In this document: piece after piece, positions 63,983 through 64,000 of the stretch
Position numbering within the stretch: the stretch's first letter is position 1
Layout of the letters: each line of letters begins with the position of its first letter
Assembly: GCA_016125225.1 (NCBI GenBank)
Contig: WGME01000003.1
Coordinates: forward strand, 744,001-808,000
Length of the DNA stretch: 64,000 nucleotides
Reading direction: 5' to 3'
Source: a bacterium
GTDB lineage: Bacteria > Planctomycetota > Planctomycetia > Planctomycetales > Planctomycetaceae
Made by a program: the position numbers and the translations under genes
Notes under the pieces: generated by a model
Seen by the model: only the letters and a program-made list of their open reading frames with translations
Told to the model about the DNA's origin: nothing
The model's database searches: none

Positions 63983-64000
63983 GCGTTGTAGCGGACCTGC

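Overview
The window reads as a planctomycete chromosome segment. Three proteins carry the planctomycete cytochrome / DUF1549 / DUF1553 domains with CXXCH haem motifs. There is a tetrahydromethanopterin-type Mch, Tat-signalled Gfo/Idh/MocA and TIM-barrel sugar proteins, many lineage-restricted secreted or membrane proteins, and short, loosely organised transcription units. I cannot place it to species. I found no rRNA, tRNA, CRISPR array, phage or insertion sequence; almost all of it is chromosomal housekeeping plus lineage-specific envelope genes.

Layout. 1-5.9 kb: tail of a sigma-70 family gene, an SRPBCC-epimerase fusion, a small conserved gene, ilvN-ilvC with a strong terminator, a sugar isomerase-like gene, an inverted repeat, and a RbsD/FucU mutarotase. 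5.9-12.5 kb: an ABC-2-like membrane protein, a cytochrome/WD40 protein, an Ig-like/DUF1549/DUF1553 protein and a cation diffusion facilitator. 12.7-17.9 kb: a signalling block with an FHA-class III cyclase, a four-PAS histidine kinase and a FixJ-like regulator. 17.9-22 kb: Mch, a large membrane protein and an unknown protein. 22-26.2 kb (minus strand): a three-subunit molybdenum hydroxylase operon ending in a MoaD-like gene. 26.4-33.5 kb: HIT protein, DUF3500 protein, a class III aminotransferase translationally coupled to a MATE exporter, a secreted Pro-rich protein and an inositol monophosphatase family enzyme.

33.6-43.7 kb holds the most striking locus: two translationally coupled genes for 1160- and 2208-residue exported or membrane-anchored proteins. 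The larger looks like a tandem duplication of the smaller one's architecture (large extracytoplasmic region, conserved LP...DG motif, then a transmembrane cluster), giving three modules in total. I know no function for it. uppP (undecaprenyl-PP phosphatase) follows, convergent and overlapping.

44.6-64 kb: a small membrane protein, a zinc-ribbon membrane protein, purL with two PurS-like N-terminal modules, a YkgJ-type Cys-cluster protein, a DUF1015 protein, a ketoacyl-synthase-like protein lacking one catalytic His, an endonuclease-type mutL, Tat-exported sugar enzymes, a cysteine-free ArsR regulator with a palindromic operator just before a beta-carbonic anhydrase, small Cys-rich and basic proteins, a PRC-barrel protein, a secretin-N-like protein, an AlkC/AlkD-like HEAT protein, an unknown protein, and a second DUF1549/DUF1553 protein at the right edge.
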